From: Phycisphaerae bacterium
Lineage (GTDB): Bacteria; Planctomycetota; Phycisphaerae; Phycisphaerales; UBA1924
Assembly (NCBI GenBank): GCA_002706885.1
Contig: PAKY01000016.1
Coordinates: forward strand, 1-40,880
Length of the DNA: 40,880 nt
Direction: 5' to 3'
Part shown: positions 30,253-39,500 of the stretch, one piece after another
Layout: each line of letters begins with the position of its first letter
Numbering within the stretch: position 1 is the stretch's first letter
Made by a program: the position numbers and the translations under genes
The notes under the pieces: model-generated
Seen by the model: the letters and a program-made list of their open reading frames with translations, nothing else
The model's database searches: none
What the model was told of the DNA's origin: nothing

Positions 30253-32544
30253 TCACTTGGACAGTTCGATGTCCTTCTTGAGCGGGCCAACCTCGACCGT
30301 GAACGTACCCGGTTCGATGATCGTCTTCGCAGCGTTGCCGATAAGGCTGAAGTCGTCTTGATCGAGGGAGACGCTCACCTCTGCGGACTCGCCCGGACCG
30401 AGAGCGACCTTGTCGAACGCGCGGAGGCGGCGAACGTGCGGTGTGATGCTCGCGTAGTGATCGGCGACGAAGACACCAACGGTCTCGGCGCCCGCGACGT
30501 CGCCCGTGTTCGTCACCGTGACGGTGACGTCAACCGAGGAACCGGGCTCGATGACGGCGGGGACGCTGATCGAAAGATCGTCGTACTCGAAGGTCGTGAA
30601 GCTCTCGCCTGCGAAGAACGGGAAGAGGGGGTTGTAGCCCCCGGTCGGCGCATCGTTCGACGCGATCGCTTCGATGTGCTTGTGGTCGTACGTGATCAGT
30701 TCGTTGGTCGATCGCGGATAAGTCATCGGGAGTCGGCCGCTCGGATTCGTCTTGCCCGTCATGATCTCCGCGATCGCCTGCGCGCCGTACGGACCGGGGT
30801 GGCCCGCCCAGAGGATCGCGTCCATGTCGTCAGCGAAGGCGGAAATGATCCGTGGCCGATTCTCGATAAGGACGAGAATCACCGGTCGGCCCGTGGCAGC
30901 CATCGCTGCGGCAAGGCGGCGTTGCGACTCGCCGATCGTCAGGTCGCCGATGTCGCCGGGCTTTTCGGTCGATGGCAGTTCGCCGAGGCAGAGCACGATC
31001 GCGTCCGAGTCTTCTGCCTTCGTGACGGCGGCGGCAATATCCGTGTCGCGGTTGTACGCGACGCCCGGCTCGAAGGTCACGTTCGCCGACCCGAATGCCT
31101 CGCGAACGGCGTCGAGCACCGTCGGTGATTCCGGGTACCGCCCGGCTTCCGTTCCCTGCCAGGCGTACGACCAGGCGCCGTGGAGCGAGACGGCGTCGTC
31201 GGCGGCAGGGCCGGTGACGAAGACCTTGGCGGTGTTCGCCAGCGGCAGCACCGCGTCGCGATTCCGAAGCATGACGATGCTTCGTCGGGCGGCCTCGAGG
31301 CTCGCGTCTCGCGACGCCTGTGAACCGATCGCATCCATCGCGCTTGCGTCCGGGATCGTCCGCTCGAACAGGCCGAGTTCGGCCTTCAGTTCGAGAATCC
31401 GCCTTACCGACTCGTCGATTCTCGCCTCCGAGAGTCGGCCGTCGTTCACGAGGGCCACAACATGGTCCGCGAATCGGGTGTCGTATGGAACCATCGAGAC
31501 GTCGACGCCGGCTTTCACTGCCAGTTCAACGGCCTCCCGCTCGTCTCGGGCGATCCGGTGACGGGTATGGAGGCGGTACACGTCTTCCCAATCGGTGACG
31601 ATCACGCCGCCGAACCCGAGCTCGTCCCGCAGGAGTTCGGTCAGAAGTCGATGGCTGCCGTGGACCGGCACGCCGTTGATCTCGCTCGAGTTCACCATGA
31701 CCGAGCGAACGCCCGCCTCGACGGCCGCCCTGAACGGCGGGACGTAGATGTCGTAGAGCTGAACGTCGCCGACGTAGGTGGGAGTTCGGTCGCGGCCGGT
31801 CGCGGCGCCGCCATACGCAAGAAAGTGCTTCGCGGTCGCGGCGACCGAGGTCGGCCCGCTGAGGTCTGTTCCCTGCATGCCTTCGATCGCCGCCCTCGAC
31901 ATGACAGCGCACAGGTAGGGGTCCTCACCGAACGTCTCGAAGATGCGGGACCACGCCGGCGCACGGCCCACGTCGCACACCGGAGCGAAGTTCCACGGGA
32001 TCCCTACGGCCCGCGTTTCGGCGGCGGTGATTTCACCGGCCTGGCGTGCGAGTTCTGGCTCGAAACTTGCCGCCAGAGTGAGGTTGTGCGGGAAGATCAC
32101 GCCGCCGTTGACATAGTTGGCGCCGTGCACCGAGTCCACGCCGTAGATGAGCGGGATTCCGAGCCGGGTGTCTTCAACCGCCATCTTCTGGAGCGATCCA
32201 ATGACCTCGCGCCAGTACGTGGCGTCCATCGCGCCCTCTGCGCCATTGAGGATAGAACCTACGCCGACGTCAACGATGGCTCGTCTGGCCTTCTCGACAT
32301 CAAGCTCGTGGCGCTCGGTTTCAGTTTGTTGACGCGAACTCACGGCGCCGAGCGTGACCTGGGTCATCTGACCCGCCTTCTCCTCCAGCGTCATCTGCTC
32401 GATCAGTTGCTCGATGCGTTGCTTTTGATCCGGCGTCAGGTCCGGGCTGCCACCTGATTGAGCCGCATCGACGGCGGGGGAGGCGCCGAGTACCGAGCAG
32501 GCGACCGCGATGAGCGGCCGGAACGCGCGGATGGGGTGTTTCAT
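30253..32544 (-). CDS. bglX: Secreted GH3 beta-glucosidase-type enzyme
   Basis: A 763-residue GH3 enzyme of BglX type, expected to remove beta-linked sugars (often glucose or xylose) from the non-reducing ends of oligosaccharides in the periplasm. The signal peptide is about residues 1-27. Domain 1 has IYGVDSVHGANYV, the KHF pair (Lys239-His240) and the nucleophile Asp318 in VIVTDWEDV. Domain 2 holds LCLGELPSTEKPGDIGDLT, where the acid/base Glu is expected. A fibronectin-III-like domain ends the protein (about 655-763; VTVTVTNTGDVAGAETV). Length matches E. coli BglX. The gene diverges from the efflux operon and is followed by a DinB gene. Substrate choice is not visible; in this setting it may finish breakdown of the locus glycan. 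Confidence 0.93.
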   Translation of the reverse strand: MKHPIRAFRPLIAVACSVLGASPAVDAAQSGGSPDLTPDQKQRIEQLIEQMTLEEKAGQMTQVTLGAVSSRQQTETERHELDVEKARRAIVDVGVGSILNGAEGAMDATYWREVIGSLQKMAVEDTRLGIPLIYGVDSVHGANYVNGGVIFPHNLTLAASFEPELARQAGEITAAETRAVGIPWNFAPVCDVGRAPAWSRIFETFGEDPYLCAVMSRAAIEGMQGTDLSGPTSVAATAKHFLAYGGAATGRDRTPTYVGDVQLYDIYVPPFRAAVEAGVRSVMVNSSEINGVPVHGSHRLLTELLRDELGFGGVIVTDWEDVYRLHTRHRIARDEREAVELAVKAGVDVSMVPYDTRFADHVVALVNDGRLSEARIDESVRRILELKAELGLFERTIPDASAMDAIGSQASRDASLEAARRSIVMLRNRDAVLPLANTAKVFVTGPAADDAVSLHGAWSYAWQGTEAGRYPESPTVLDAVREAFGSANVTFEPGVAYNRDTDIAAAVTKAEDSDAIVLCLGELPSTEKPGDIGDLTIGESQRRLAAAMAATGRPVILVLIENRPRIISAFADDMDAILWAGHPGPYGAQAIAEIMTGKTNPSGRLPMTYPRSTNELITYDHKHIEAIASNDAPTGGYNPLFPFFAGESFTTFEYDDLSISVPAVIEPGSSVDVTVTVTNTGDVAGAETVGVFVADHYASITPHVRRLRAFDKVALGPGESAEVSVSLDQDDFSLIGNAAKTIIEPGTFTVEVGPLKKDIELSK

Positions 32545-32682
32545 ACCGAGAATCCCTTCTGACGACTATCGTGTCTCGACGCGGTTCGCCACGCGACCGC
32601 ATCGGACCGTACAGCGTACACCGAAGACACCAAGAACGGGGCGCCCCGGGCCGCTCCGCCAGACAGCGGGGCGACCGGTCGC

Positions 32683-34167
32683 GTGACTCTCGTGCATCTC
32701 AGATTTTCGCTGGCACTCGGGCGCCGACTGGTCCTGGTCGGGATCGTCTCGCTCGCCGGTTGCGCGGTGCATCAGGCCGGGTTCGAGGAACCGCTCGATC
32801 CGCCGGCGACCTTCGTCGATGAGGATCGGGGTGAGGCGTATTCAACGGCGTTGCCCGATCGATGGTGGGTCGCGTTCGAGGACGAGACGCTGAACGAACT
32901 CATCGACGTTGCGCTCGGCGCAAACTTCGATCTCGCGACCTTTCGAGACCGTCTTGAGGCGGCCCGGGCGGTCGTCCGCCGCGAGCGTTCGTTCCTCTTC
33001 CCGTCAGTGAACTACTCGCTGTTCGCGGAGCAGAGCCGTCGACACTCCGACGACTACTCCAGCGACAACCGCTTCGGAGCGTCCCTCGCTGGCAGCTACG
33101 AGGTCGACGTGTGGCGTCGGAACCGGAGCGCGAGGGACAGCGCCGCGTTCCGAGAATCAATCATCGCCGAGCAGCTCAAAGCCGCGGCGATCTCTCTGAG
33201 CTCCGAGGTCGCGTTGACCTGGTACGCGCTCGTCGAACAGCGGGGACAGGCGGAGGTCCTCGAGCAGCAGATCGCGACCAATGAGCAGGTGCTCCGGGTC
33301 GTCCGGACACGATTCGGGAGCGGCGTCGTTCGCGCGTCGGACGTTCTGCGACAGGAACGGCTTCTTGAGTCAACGCGTGAGCAGCGGACGGTCGTACAGG
33401 CACGGATCGACGTTCTCGAGCATGCGTTGCTCGTGCTCCTGGGCCGCTCGCCAACGGAGTCGATCGAGGCGGGGCGCGACACGCTTCCAGACGTTCCCCT
33501 CCGCCCGAGGCTCGGCCTGCCGTCCGAACTCATCCAGCGTCGCCCGGACGTTCGCTCGGCGCTGTACGCGATCCGGGAAGCGGATGCCGACGTCGCCGTC
33601 GCGGTCGCCGCCCGCTATCCGACGGTGACGATCGGTCTGTCGGCGTCCACAATAGAGGACAACATCGCGGACCTCTTCGACGACTGGGCATCGCTTCTGA
33701 GCATCGATGTCCTTGGCCCGCTGTTCGACGCGGGGCGCCGGGAGTCTGAGGTCGAACGGACCGAGGCGGTGAAGGCCGAACGCATCAATGTCTACGCCCA
33801 GACCGTCCTGACCTCGTTCCGACAGGTCGTTGACGCCGTGACGAATGAGAACGCCCGAGAAGCGCAGATCCGACTGATCGAGCGGCAGCTCGAACTCGCC
33901 CACCGGACGTCAGAGCGACTGAACCGAGAGTACTTCAACGGGGACATCAGCTACATTGACGTCCTCGACGCGCTCACGACCGAACAGCAGTTGCAGCGAG
34001 ACCTACTCTCCGCGAGGTATGCCCGCATCGGCGACCGGATCGATCTGTACCGATCTCTCGCAGGAGGGTGGGATGGTATCGTTCCGCCCGCAGATGCAAC
34101 TGTACCGGTGGACGCGTCGAACGACACCTCGGCCACCACCTCATCGCCGGCGACCCCACCAGCATGA
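32683..34167 (+). CDS. Outer membrane efflux lipoprotein (NodT/OprM family)
   Basis: A 494-residue TolC-like outer membrane factor, first gene of a tripartite efflux operon. It starts with GTG. The signal peptide ends in LAGC, a lipobox with Cys27 lipidated. Two repeats of the outer membrane efflux type follow, marked by WWVAFEDETLNELIDVAL near the start, RRPDVRSALYAIREADADVAVA in the middle and YFNGDISYIDVLDAL at the end, the usual NodT-family signposts. It would form the outer-membrane channel for the RND pump encoded two genes downstream. Its stop overlaps the adaptor start in ATGA. The pumped compound is not visible. Confidence 0.93.
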   Translation: MTLVHLRFSLALGRRLVLVGIVSLAGCAVHQAGFEEPLDPPATFVDEDRGEAYSTALPDRWWVAFEDETLNELIDVALGANFDLATFRDRLEAARAVVRRERSFLFPSVNYSLFAEQSRRHSDDYSSDNRFGASLAGSYEVDVWRRNRSARDSAAFRESIIAEQLKAAAISLSSEVALTWYALVEQRGQAEVLEQQIATNEQVLRVVRTRFGSGVVRASDVLRQERLLESTREQRTVVQARIDVLEHALLVLLGRSPTESIEAGRDTLPDVPLRPRLGLPSELIQRRPDVRSALYAIREADADVAVAVAARYPTVTIGLSASTIEDNIADLFDDWASLLSIDVLGPLFDAGRRESEVERTEAVKAERINVYAQTVLTSFRQVVDAVTNENAREAQIRLIERQLELAHRTSERLNREYFNGDISYIDVLDALTTEQQLQRDLLSARYARIGDRIDLYRSLAGGWDGIVPPADATVPVDASNDTSATTSSPATPPA

Positions 34168-35447
34168 CCAACCAAATCGACACGCGCAAAGCTCCAACAA
34201 AGCCCGCCGTGGCCCGCGGCGGCCGAAGGCAACGTGCCCGCGTTGTTCTGTCGATTGTTTCGGGCGCCGTTCAGTTCGTGCTGGTGGTGGGCCTGATCGG
34301 CAGCGGCGTGTACGCGGCGTATTGGTTTAACTCCACGTCCGGCACGTCGCAGAAATCAGAGTCGACGCGGGACGAGGCGTCTCGGCTCGTCGAGATCACG
34401 CAGGTTCAGCGGGCGACAGCCTCCGTCACCATCCGAGCGATGGGGACGGTGATGGCGGCTCGCGATGTGACCATCAGGCCGCGCGTGACCGGGATGATTG
34501 TCGATCAGGCGGACATGTTCGTGCCGGGCGGATTTTTCCGTGAGGGCGAGTTCATGGCCCAGATCGACCGCGCTGACTACGACCAGTCGCTTCGGCAAGC
34601 GCAGACGGAGCTCGATCGAGCTGAGGCCGCGCTGCAGATCGAACTCGGGGACCAAGCCGTCGCCCGCGAGGAACTCGAGCTGCTCGAGGTCGACATCCCC
34701 GCGATCAACCGCGATCTCATCCTCAGGATTCCGCAGGTCAACCGCGCCAAGGCCGACGTTCGGTCGGCCGAGGCGGCGATCGAGCGGGCGGACCTAAGCC
34801 TCGCTCGGACGCGAATCATCGCCCCGTTCGACGGTCAGGTCATTACGCGGGCGGCGGCCGTCGGAAACAACGTGTCCGCGGGCGACGCGTTGGCGACGTT
34901 CGTGGGCACGGAGGAGTACTGGATCGAGCTCGCCGTTCCCGTCTCCAGCCTCCGCTGGATCGAGTTTCCAACAGAATCGGATTCGGGAGGAAGCGTCGCC
35001 CGCGTCCGCTATCCGCAGGCATGGGGCGCTGACGCCGAGCGGGAAGGCGTCGTCGCGCGTCGTATCGGGCGCCTTGAGCGTGGCAGCCGCCTCGCGAGGG
35101 TCCTCGTGTCTGTCCGCGATCCGCTTGCTCGAGGCGCCATGCGCGAAGGCGAGCCGGAGCTGATCCTCGACGCGTTCGTTGACGTCGAAATCGAAGGGCT
35201 GACGATCGAGGACGCGTGTGTGATTGACCGTGAGCTCATCCGCGAGGGAGACGTCGTTTGGGTCATGAGCGCCGACGACCGACTCGTGACGAAGGACGTG
35301 ACCGTGGCGTATCGCGGTCGAGATGAGGCGTGGATCACGGCTGGTCTCGAGGATGGCGACCGCGTCGTTGTGACGAACCTGACGACCCCCGTCGACGGGA
35401 TGCTCCTCCGAGTCTCGGACCCGGTCGAGAGCGACACCGATGGCTGA
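34164..35447 (+). CDS. RND efflux periplasmic adaptor (HlyD/AcrA family)
   Basis: A 427-residue membrane fusion protein that would link the RND pump with the outer membrane channel. The ATG overlaps the preceding stop by four bases (ATGA). One N-terminal membrane anchor lies at about residues 29-53 (VQFVLVVGLIGSGVYAAYWF). The lipoyl/barrel-sandwich halves are at VMAARDVTIRPRVTGMIVD and LARTRIIAPFDGQVITRAAAVGNNV, separated by a long helical hairpin (about 130-225). A beta-barrel and a membrane-proximal domain follow (VWVMSADDRLVTKDVTVAYRG). The gene overlaps the downstream pump by eight bases (ATGGCTGA), so all three proteins are translationally coupled. Confidence 0.92.
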   Translation: MTNQIDTRKAPTKPAVARGGRRQRARVVLSIVSGAVQFVLVVGLIGSGVYAAYWFNSTSGTSQKSESTRDEASRLVEITQVQRATASVTIRAMGTVMAARDVTIRPRVTGMIVDQADMFVPGGFFREGEFMAQIDRADYDQSLRQAQTELDRAEAALQIELGDQAVAREELELLEVDIPAINRDLILRIPQVNRAKADVRSAEAAIERADLSLARTRIIAPFDGQVITRAAAVGNNVSAGDALATFVGTEEYWIELAVPVSSLRWIEFPTESDSGGSVARVRYPQAWGADAEREGVVARRIGRLERGSRLARVLVSVRDPLARGAMREGEPELILDAFVDVEIEGLTIEDACVIDRELIREGDVVWVMSADDRLVTKDVTVAYRGRDEAWITAGLEDGDRVVVTNLTTPVDGMLLRVSDPVESDTDG

Positions 35448-38400
35448 CGCCGCCCACACCACGCGGGGAAACGACCCGATCAGTTGGATGTCGCGCAACA
35501 TCGTCGCGGCAAATCTGATCATGCTCTTCCTGCTCCTCGGGGGCATTGGGATGGCGTTCTTCATTAAGAAGGAGGTCAACCCTGACGCAACGCTGGACGT
35601 CGTGGATGTTCGCGTCAGCTACCCCGGCGCCAGCCCGGAGGAGGTCGAACGAGGCATTCTGCTCCCGGTTGAGGAAGCCGTCCGAGGTCTCGAAGTCGTG
35701 CACGAGGTCATCTCGGAGGCTCGAGAGAATTCGGGGCGGGTCTCGATCGAGCTGACGAAGGGCACGAGCCGCGAGCGGGGCCTCCAAGTCATCAACCAGG
35801 CCGTCGATACCATCACCACGTTCCCGGAGGACACGGAACGCCCGGAGGTCCGTCTCGCGGGCCGCCGTCGGGATGTGCTCGAACTCCGTCTGTTCGGCGA
35901 TACAAGCCATTGGGCGCTCTTTCAGGTCGCCGAACAGGTTCGTGACCAGCTCATCCGCAGCGGCGGCGTGACACAGGTCGAGATCGATCGGAATCCGCAG
36001 CGGATCATCCACGTTGAGGTGTCCCGCGACACGCTCCGCGCGTACGGGCTCACCTTGGACGACGTGGCGGCGAGGATCGCGGACGCGAGCGACGATGTCC
36101 CGGCGGGGCGCCTCGAGACCGACAAGGGGAACCTCGCCATCCGCCTCAAGGGGCGGCGGCAGTGGGCCCGCGAGTTCGCCTCGATCCCGATCGTTGATGG
36201 CGGCATGGGCGACGTCGTGAGGCTCGAGGATATCGCCGATGTGCGCGACGGCTTCGAGGAGACCATGTTCTTCTCGGAGTTCAGCGGGGTTCCCGACGTT
36301 GAGCTCGGGGTCTACCGCGTCGGTGACCAGACCCCCACGCAGGTCGCGCGCGCCGTCGAACAGGCAATGCGTGACATGGAGCATCAGCTTCCCGCGGGGA
36401 TCGACTGGAAGATCACCGACAACCGCGCCGACGCCTACCGCGATCGCCTGATGCTGCTGCTCTCCAACGGCGCCCTTGGCATGCTCCTGGTCCTCGTGTT
36501 GCTCGGCGTGTTCCTGCAGTACCGCCTCGCGATGTGGGTGACGATCGGCATGTTCACGTCCTTCGTGGGCACGCTGCTCTTTCTCCCGCTGCTCGGCGTG
36601 AGCATCAACATGATCTCGATGTTCGCGTTTCTCGTCGCGCTCGGGATCGTCGTCGATGACGCGATCGTGGTGGGGGAGAACGTCTACGAGTACCGCGAGC
36701 GCGGCATGTCGACACTCGACGCGGCCGTGCAGGGCGTGAAGGACGTCGCGGTCCCCGTGACGTTCGGCGTCATCACGAACTGCGTGGCCTTCGCGCCGCT
36801 GCTGTTCGTGCCGGGCGAGTTCGGCCTGATCTGGGCGACCGTTCCCGTTGTCGTCATCACGGTCTTCCTGATCTCCCTTGTCGAGGCGTTGTTCATCCTC
36901 CCCGCCCATCTCGCGCACACGCCGAAGGACGACCACAACCCCGTCAGCCGGTTCCTCCATCGACGCCAGCAGAGCTTCTCGGGGTGGGTCCGACGCAGCA
37001 TCGAGCGGTGGTTCCGACCGGTCCTCGAGACCGCTGTCCGCTACCGCTACGTCACGATCGCCTTCTTCGTCGCCACCCTGACGGCGGTGCTCGGCTACGC
37101 CGCCAGCGATCGCATGGGCATGGTGCTCATGCCCCAGGTGCCCAGCCAGGAGTTCGCGGCCACGGCCCGCATGCCGAGCGACGCCACCGACGCCGAGTCG
37201 CAGCGCGTCGCCGATCAGCTCACGGCCGCCGCCCTCCGCGTGATCGAGGCCAACGGCGGCGACCGCCTCGCCGAAGGCATCAAGTCCAACGTCTACGGGA
37301 CGACCGTCAGCGTCGACGTGATCCTCACCCGCCTCGATCCACGGCCCATCACGACCGATGAGTTCGAACGCCTCTGGCGAGCCGAGACGGGCCCGATCCC
37401 CTCCGCGAACTCGCTCAGCTTCGAGATGGAGGGCGGGTTCGGTTGGTGGCGCCCGGACATCGTCGTCGACCTTTCCCATCCCGACATCGACACCCTCAAC
37501 CGCGCCAGCGCCGAACTCGTCGAGCGTCTCGACGAATACGAGGTCACGAGCGACGTCAACGATTCCTACGAGCGAGGCAGTGACCGACTCGACTTCACGC
37601 TCAATCCAGAGGGCGAGGCGCTCGGCCTGACGCCCGACGAGGTCGGTCGCCAGATCCGCTCGGCGTTTCAGGGCCGTGACGCCACCCGCTTCCTCCGCGG
37701 TCCGAACGAGGTCCGCGTTCGCGTTAAGCTCCCTGACGACGAGCAGGACAGCGCGTACTTCGCCGAGAACCTGATGATCCGCACGCCCGCCGGGGCGGAC
37801 GTCCCGCTCAACGAGGTGGCTGACATCACGGTCGGCGAGACCTTCCAGTCGATCGAGCGGCGCCAGGGCCGCCGGATCGTGACAGTCGACATGGACGTTA
37901 ATCCCTCCAGCCAGATCTCGCGCATGCTGACCACCATGCGGCAGGACGTCCTCCCGGAGTTGGTGAGTCACTACCCGGGGCTGAGCTGGAGCTTTCAAGG
38001 CCAGCAGGTTGAGATGCGTGAATCGCTCCGCGTCCTGTTCGGTGGCCTTGCGCTCGCCCTCTTCACGATCTACGCGCTCATCGCGATGCCCTTCAAGAGC
38101 TACGTGCAGCCTTTGATCGTCATGGCGGCCGTCCCGTTCGGCGCATTCGGAGCCATCCTGGGCCACATGATGCTCGGTCACACACTCTCTGTCCTCAGCC
38201 TGATGGGCATCGTCGGGCTCTCGGGCGTCATGGTGAACGACTCGCTCGTGATGGTCGACTACGCGAACCGGCTTCGCCGCGACGACAATGTTCCGGGGCG
38301 CGACGCGATCCTGCTCGCCGGTGTGCGCCGGTTCCGCCCGATCATGCTGACAACGCTGACAACCTTCGGCGGCCTCGCTCCGATCATCTTCGAAACCTCC

Positions 38401-38583
38401 CGTCAGGCCCAGTTCCTGATCCCTATGGCGATCTCGCTCGCCTTCGGCATCCTCTTCGCGACGCCGATCGTGCTGCTGATCGTCCCGTGCTTCTACGTCG
38501 TCGTTGAGGACGTCAAGGACGTCTTCCGCCGCCTCGGGGGCCCCTCGCTGGATCCTTCGCGGGAAGTCGCTTCATCCGCATGA
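35440..38583 (+). CDS. RND multidrug/solute efflux permease (AcrB-like)
   Basis: A 1047-residue inner membrane proton antiporter of the RND (HAE-type) family, usual in length. The first membrane helix is at about residues 20-42, a large periplasmic domain follows (SYPGASPEEVERGILLPVEEA is the typical early motif), then helices 2-6 from about 340. Asp406 and Asp407 in GIVVDDAIVVGENVYEY are the proton-relay residues of helix 4. The pattern repeats in the second half: a long periplasmic part, then helices from about 870 (LFGGLALALFTIYALIAMPF, LMGIVGLSGVMVNDSLVMVD). It overlaps the adaptor gene by eight bases. Asp-pair chemistry suggests a drug/organic-solute pump rather than a heavy-metal pump, but substrate is not shown. 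Confidence 0.94.
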   Translation: MADAAHTTRGNDPISWMSRNIVAANLIMLFLLLGGIGMAFFIKKEVNPDATLDVVDVRVSYPGASPEEVERGILLPVEEAVRGLEVVHEVISEARENSGRVSIELTKGTSRERGLQVINQAVDTITTFPEDTERPEVRLAGRRRDVLELRLFGDTSHWALFQVAEQVRDQLIRSGGVTQVEIDRNPQRIIHVEVSRDTLRAYGLTLDDVAARIADASDDVPAGRLETDKGNLAIRLKGRRQWAREFASIPIVDGGMGDVVRLEDIADVRDGFEETMFFSEFSGVPDVELGVYRVGDQTPTQVARAVEQAMRDMEHQLPAGIDWKITDNRADAYRDRLMLLLSNGALGMLLVLVLLGVFLQYRLAMWVTIGMFTSFVGTLLFLPLLGVSINMISMFAFLVALGIVVDDAIVVGENVYEYRERGMSTLDAAVQGVKDVAVPVTFGVITNCVAFAPLLFVPGEFGLIWATVPVVVITVFLISLVEALFILPAHLAHTPKDDHNPVSRFLHRRQQSFSGWVRRSIERWFRPVLETAVRYRYVTIAFFVATLTAVLGYAASDRMGMVLMPQVPSQEFAATARMPSDATDAESQRVADQLTAAALRVIEANGGDRLAEGIKSNVYGTTVSVDVILTRLDPRPITTDEFERLWRAETGPIPSANSLSFEMEGGFGWWRPDIVVDLSHPDIDTLNRASAELVERLDEYEVTSDVNDSYERGSDRLDFTLNPEGEALGLTPDEVGRQIRSAFQGRDATRFLRGPNEVRVRVKLPDDEQDSAYFAENLMIRTPAGADVPLNEVADITVGETFQSIERRQGRRIVTVDMDVNPSSQISRMLTTMRQDVLPELVSHYPGLSWSFQGQQVEMRESLRVLFGGLALALFTIYALIAMPFKSYVQPLIVMAAVPFGAFGAILGHMMLGHTLSVLSLMGIVGLSGVMVNDSLVMVDYANRLRRDDNVPGRDAILLAGVRRFRPIMLTTLTTFGGLAPIIFETSRQAQFLIPMAISLAFGILFATPIVLLIVPCFYVVVEDVKDVFRRLGGPSLDPSREVASSA

Positions 38584-38616
38584 TGGCGACCCGCCGGCGG
38601 CCTTAAACTGCCGGTC

Positions 38617-39462
38617 ATGCCGTCCGCCGTGGTCGAATCCCGCTCCGACGAGGTCGTCGAGATCCGCCCCAACAAGGGTTTCGTGTCGCTGCGCCTCGGC
38701 GAATTCTGGGCCTATCGCGATCTCCTCCGTGAGATGATCGCCCGCGACATGCTCGCTCGGTACAAGCAGTCCTTCCTCGGCAAGGCGTGGGTGATCGTCC
38801 AGCCCCTCACGCTCATGACGCTGTACTACTTCATCTTCGGCGTCATCCTTGAGCTCAAGACCGGTGTCGTGCCCTTCCCGGTGTTTCTCCTCGGCGGGGT
38901 GCTCATCTGGCAGCTCGTTGCCGCGAGCGCGACCAACATCAGCTACAGCATGGTGAGCAACGCTCACCTGATGAACAAGGTCTATTTTCCTCGCCTCCTG
39001 ATCCCCGTCTCGCAATCGGTCGCGGCGGTTGTCGATTTCGCCTTCGGACTGCTCGTTCTCGCGGGATTCATGGCCGTCGCGCGGGTCGCCCTGCCGCCGC
39101 AGGCGCTCTTGGCGCCGCTGTTCGTCGTCTACGCGATCGTGACCGGCATGGCTCTCGGGCTCTGGCTCGCCCCGCTAAATGTCAAGTACCGCGACATCGG
39201 CCAAGCCGTTCCGCTGGTCCTCCAGGTGTTCATGTACGCGTCTCCGGTGTTCTACTCGCCGACACTTGTGCCCGAACAGTGGCGGTCGCTGTACTATCTC
39301 AACCCCGGCGCCGGAATCATCCAGGGCTTCCGGTGGTCGCTCATGGGCGACGTTCCGCCCGAACCGATCGCCTGGGTCTGCCCGCTGCTCGTCGCCGCCC
39401 TGTTTCTGAGCGGGCTCTACTTCTTCCGTAGCCGGGAGGCCGAGCTGGTGGACGACCTTTAG
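38617..39462 (+). CDS. Polysaccharide ABC exporter permease (Wzm/TagG type)
   Basis: A 281-residue inner membrane protein of the ABC-2 permease family. After a short cytoplasmic start the typical phrase LLREMIARDMLARYKQSFLGKAW precedes six membrane helices, including LTLMTLYYFIFGVIL, FLLGGVLIWQLVAASA, AAVVDFAFGLLVLAGFMAV and VPLVLQVFMYASPVFYSP. ARYKQSFLGKAWVIVQP is diagnostic of O-antigen, teichoic-acid and capsule exporters. It is followed 38 bases later by its ATPase, and the two would export a lipid-linked polysaccharide made in the cytoplasm. It lies 33 bases after the RND pump but probably belongs to a separate surface-glycan operon. Confidence 0.93.
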   Translation: MPSAVVESRSDEVVEIRPNKGFVSLRLGEFWAYRDLLREMIARDMLARYKQSFLGKAWVIVQPLTLMTLYYFIFGVILELKTGVVPFPVFLLGGVLIWQLVAASATNISYSMVSNAHLMNKVYFPRLLIPVSQSVAAVVDFAFGLLVLAGFMAVARVALPPQALLAPLFVVYAIVTGMALGLWLAPLNVKYRDIGQAVPLVLQVFMYASPVFYSPTLVPEQWRSLYYLNPGAGIIQGFRWSLMGDVPPEPIAWVCPLLVAALFLSGLYFFRSREAELVDDL

Positions 39463-39500
39463 ATGATCATCCGACCGCGACCCACCGGATCACGACGACC

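Noticed and set aside
35335-38181. 948-codon minus-strand open frame opposite the RND pump
   Set aside because: Composition is rich in His, Asp, Arg and Glu, as expected for the complement of a GC-rich membrane-protein gene, and the plus-strand pump is certain.
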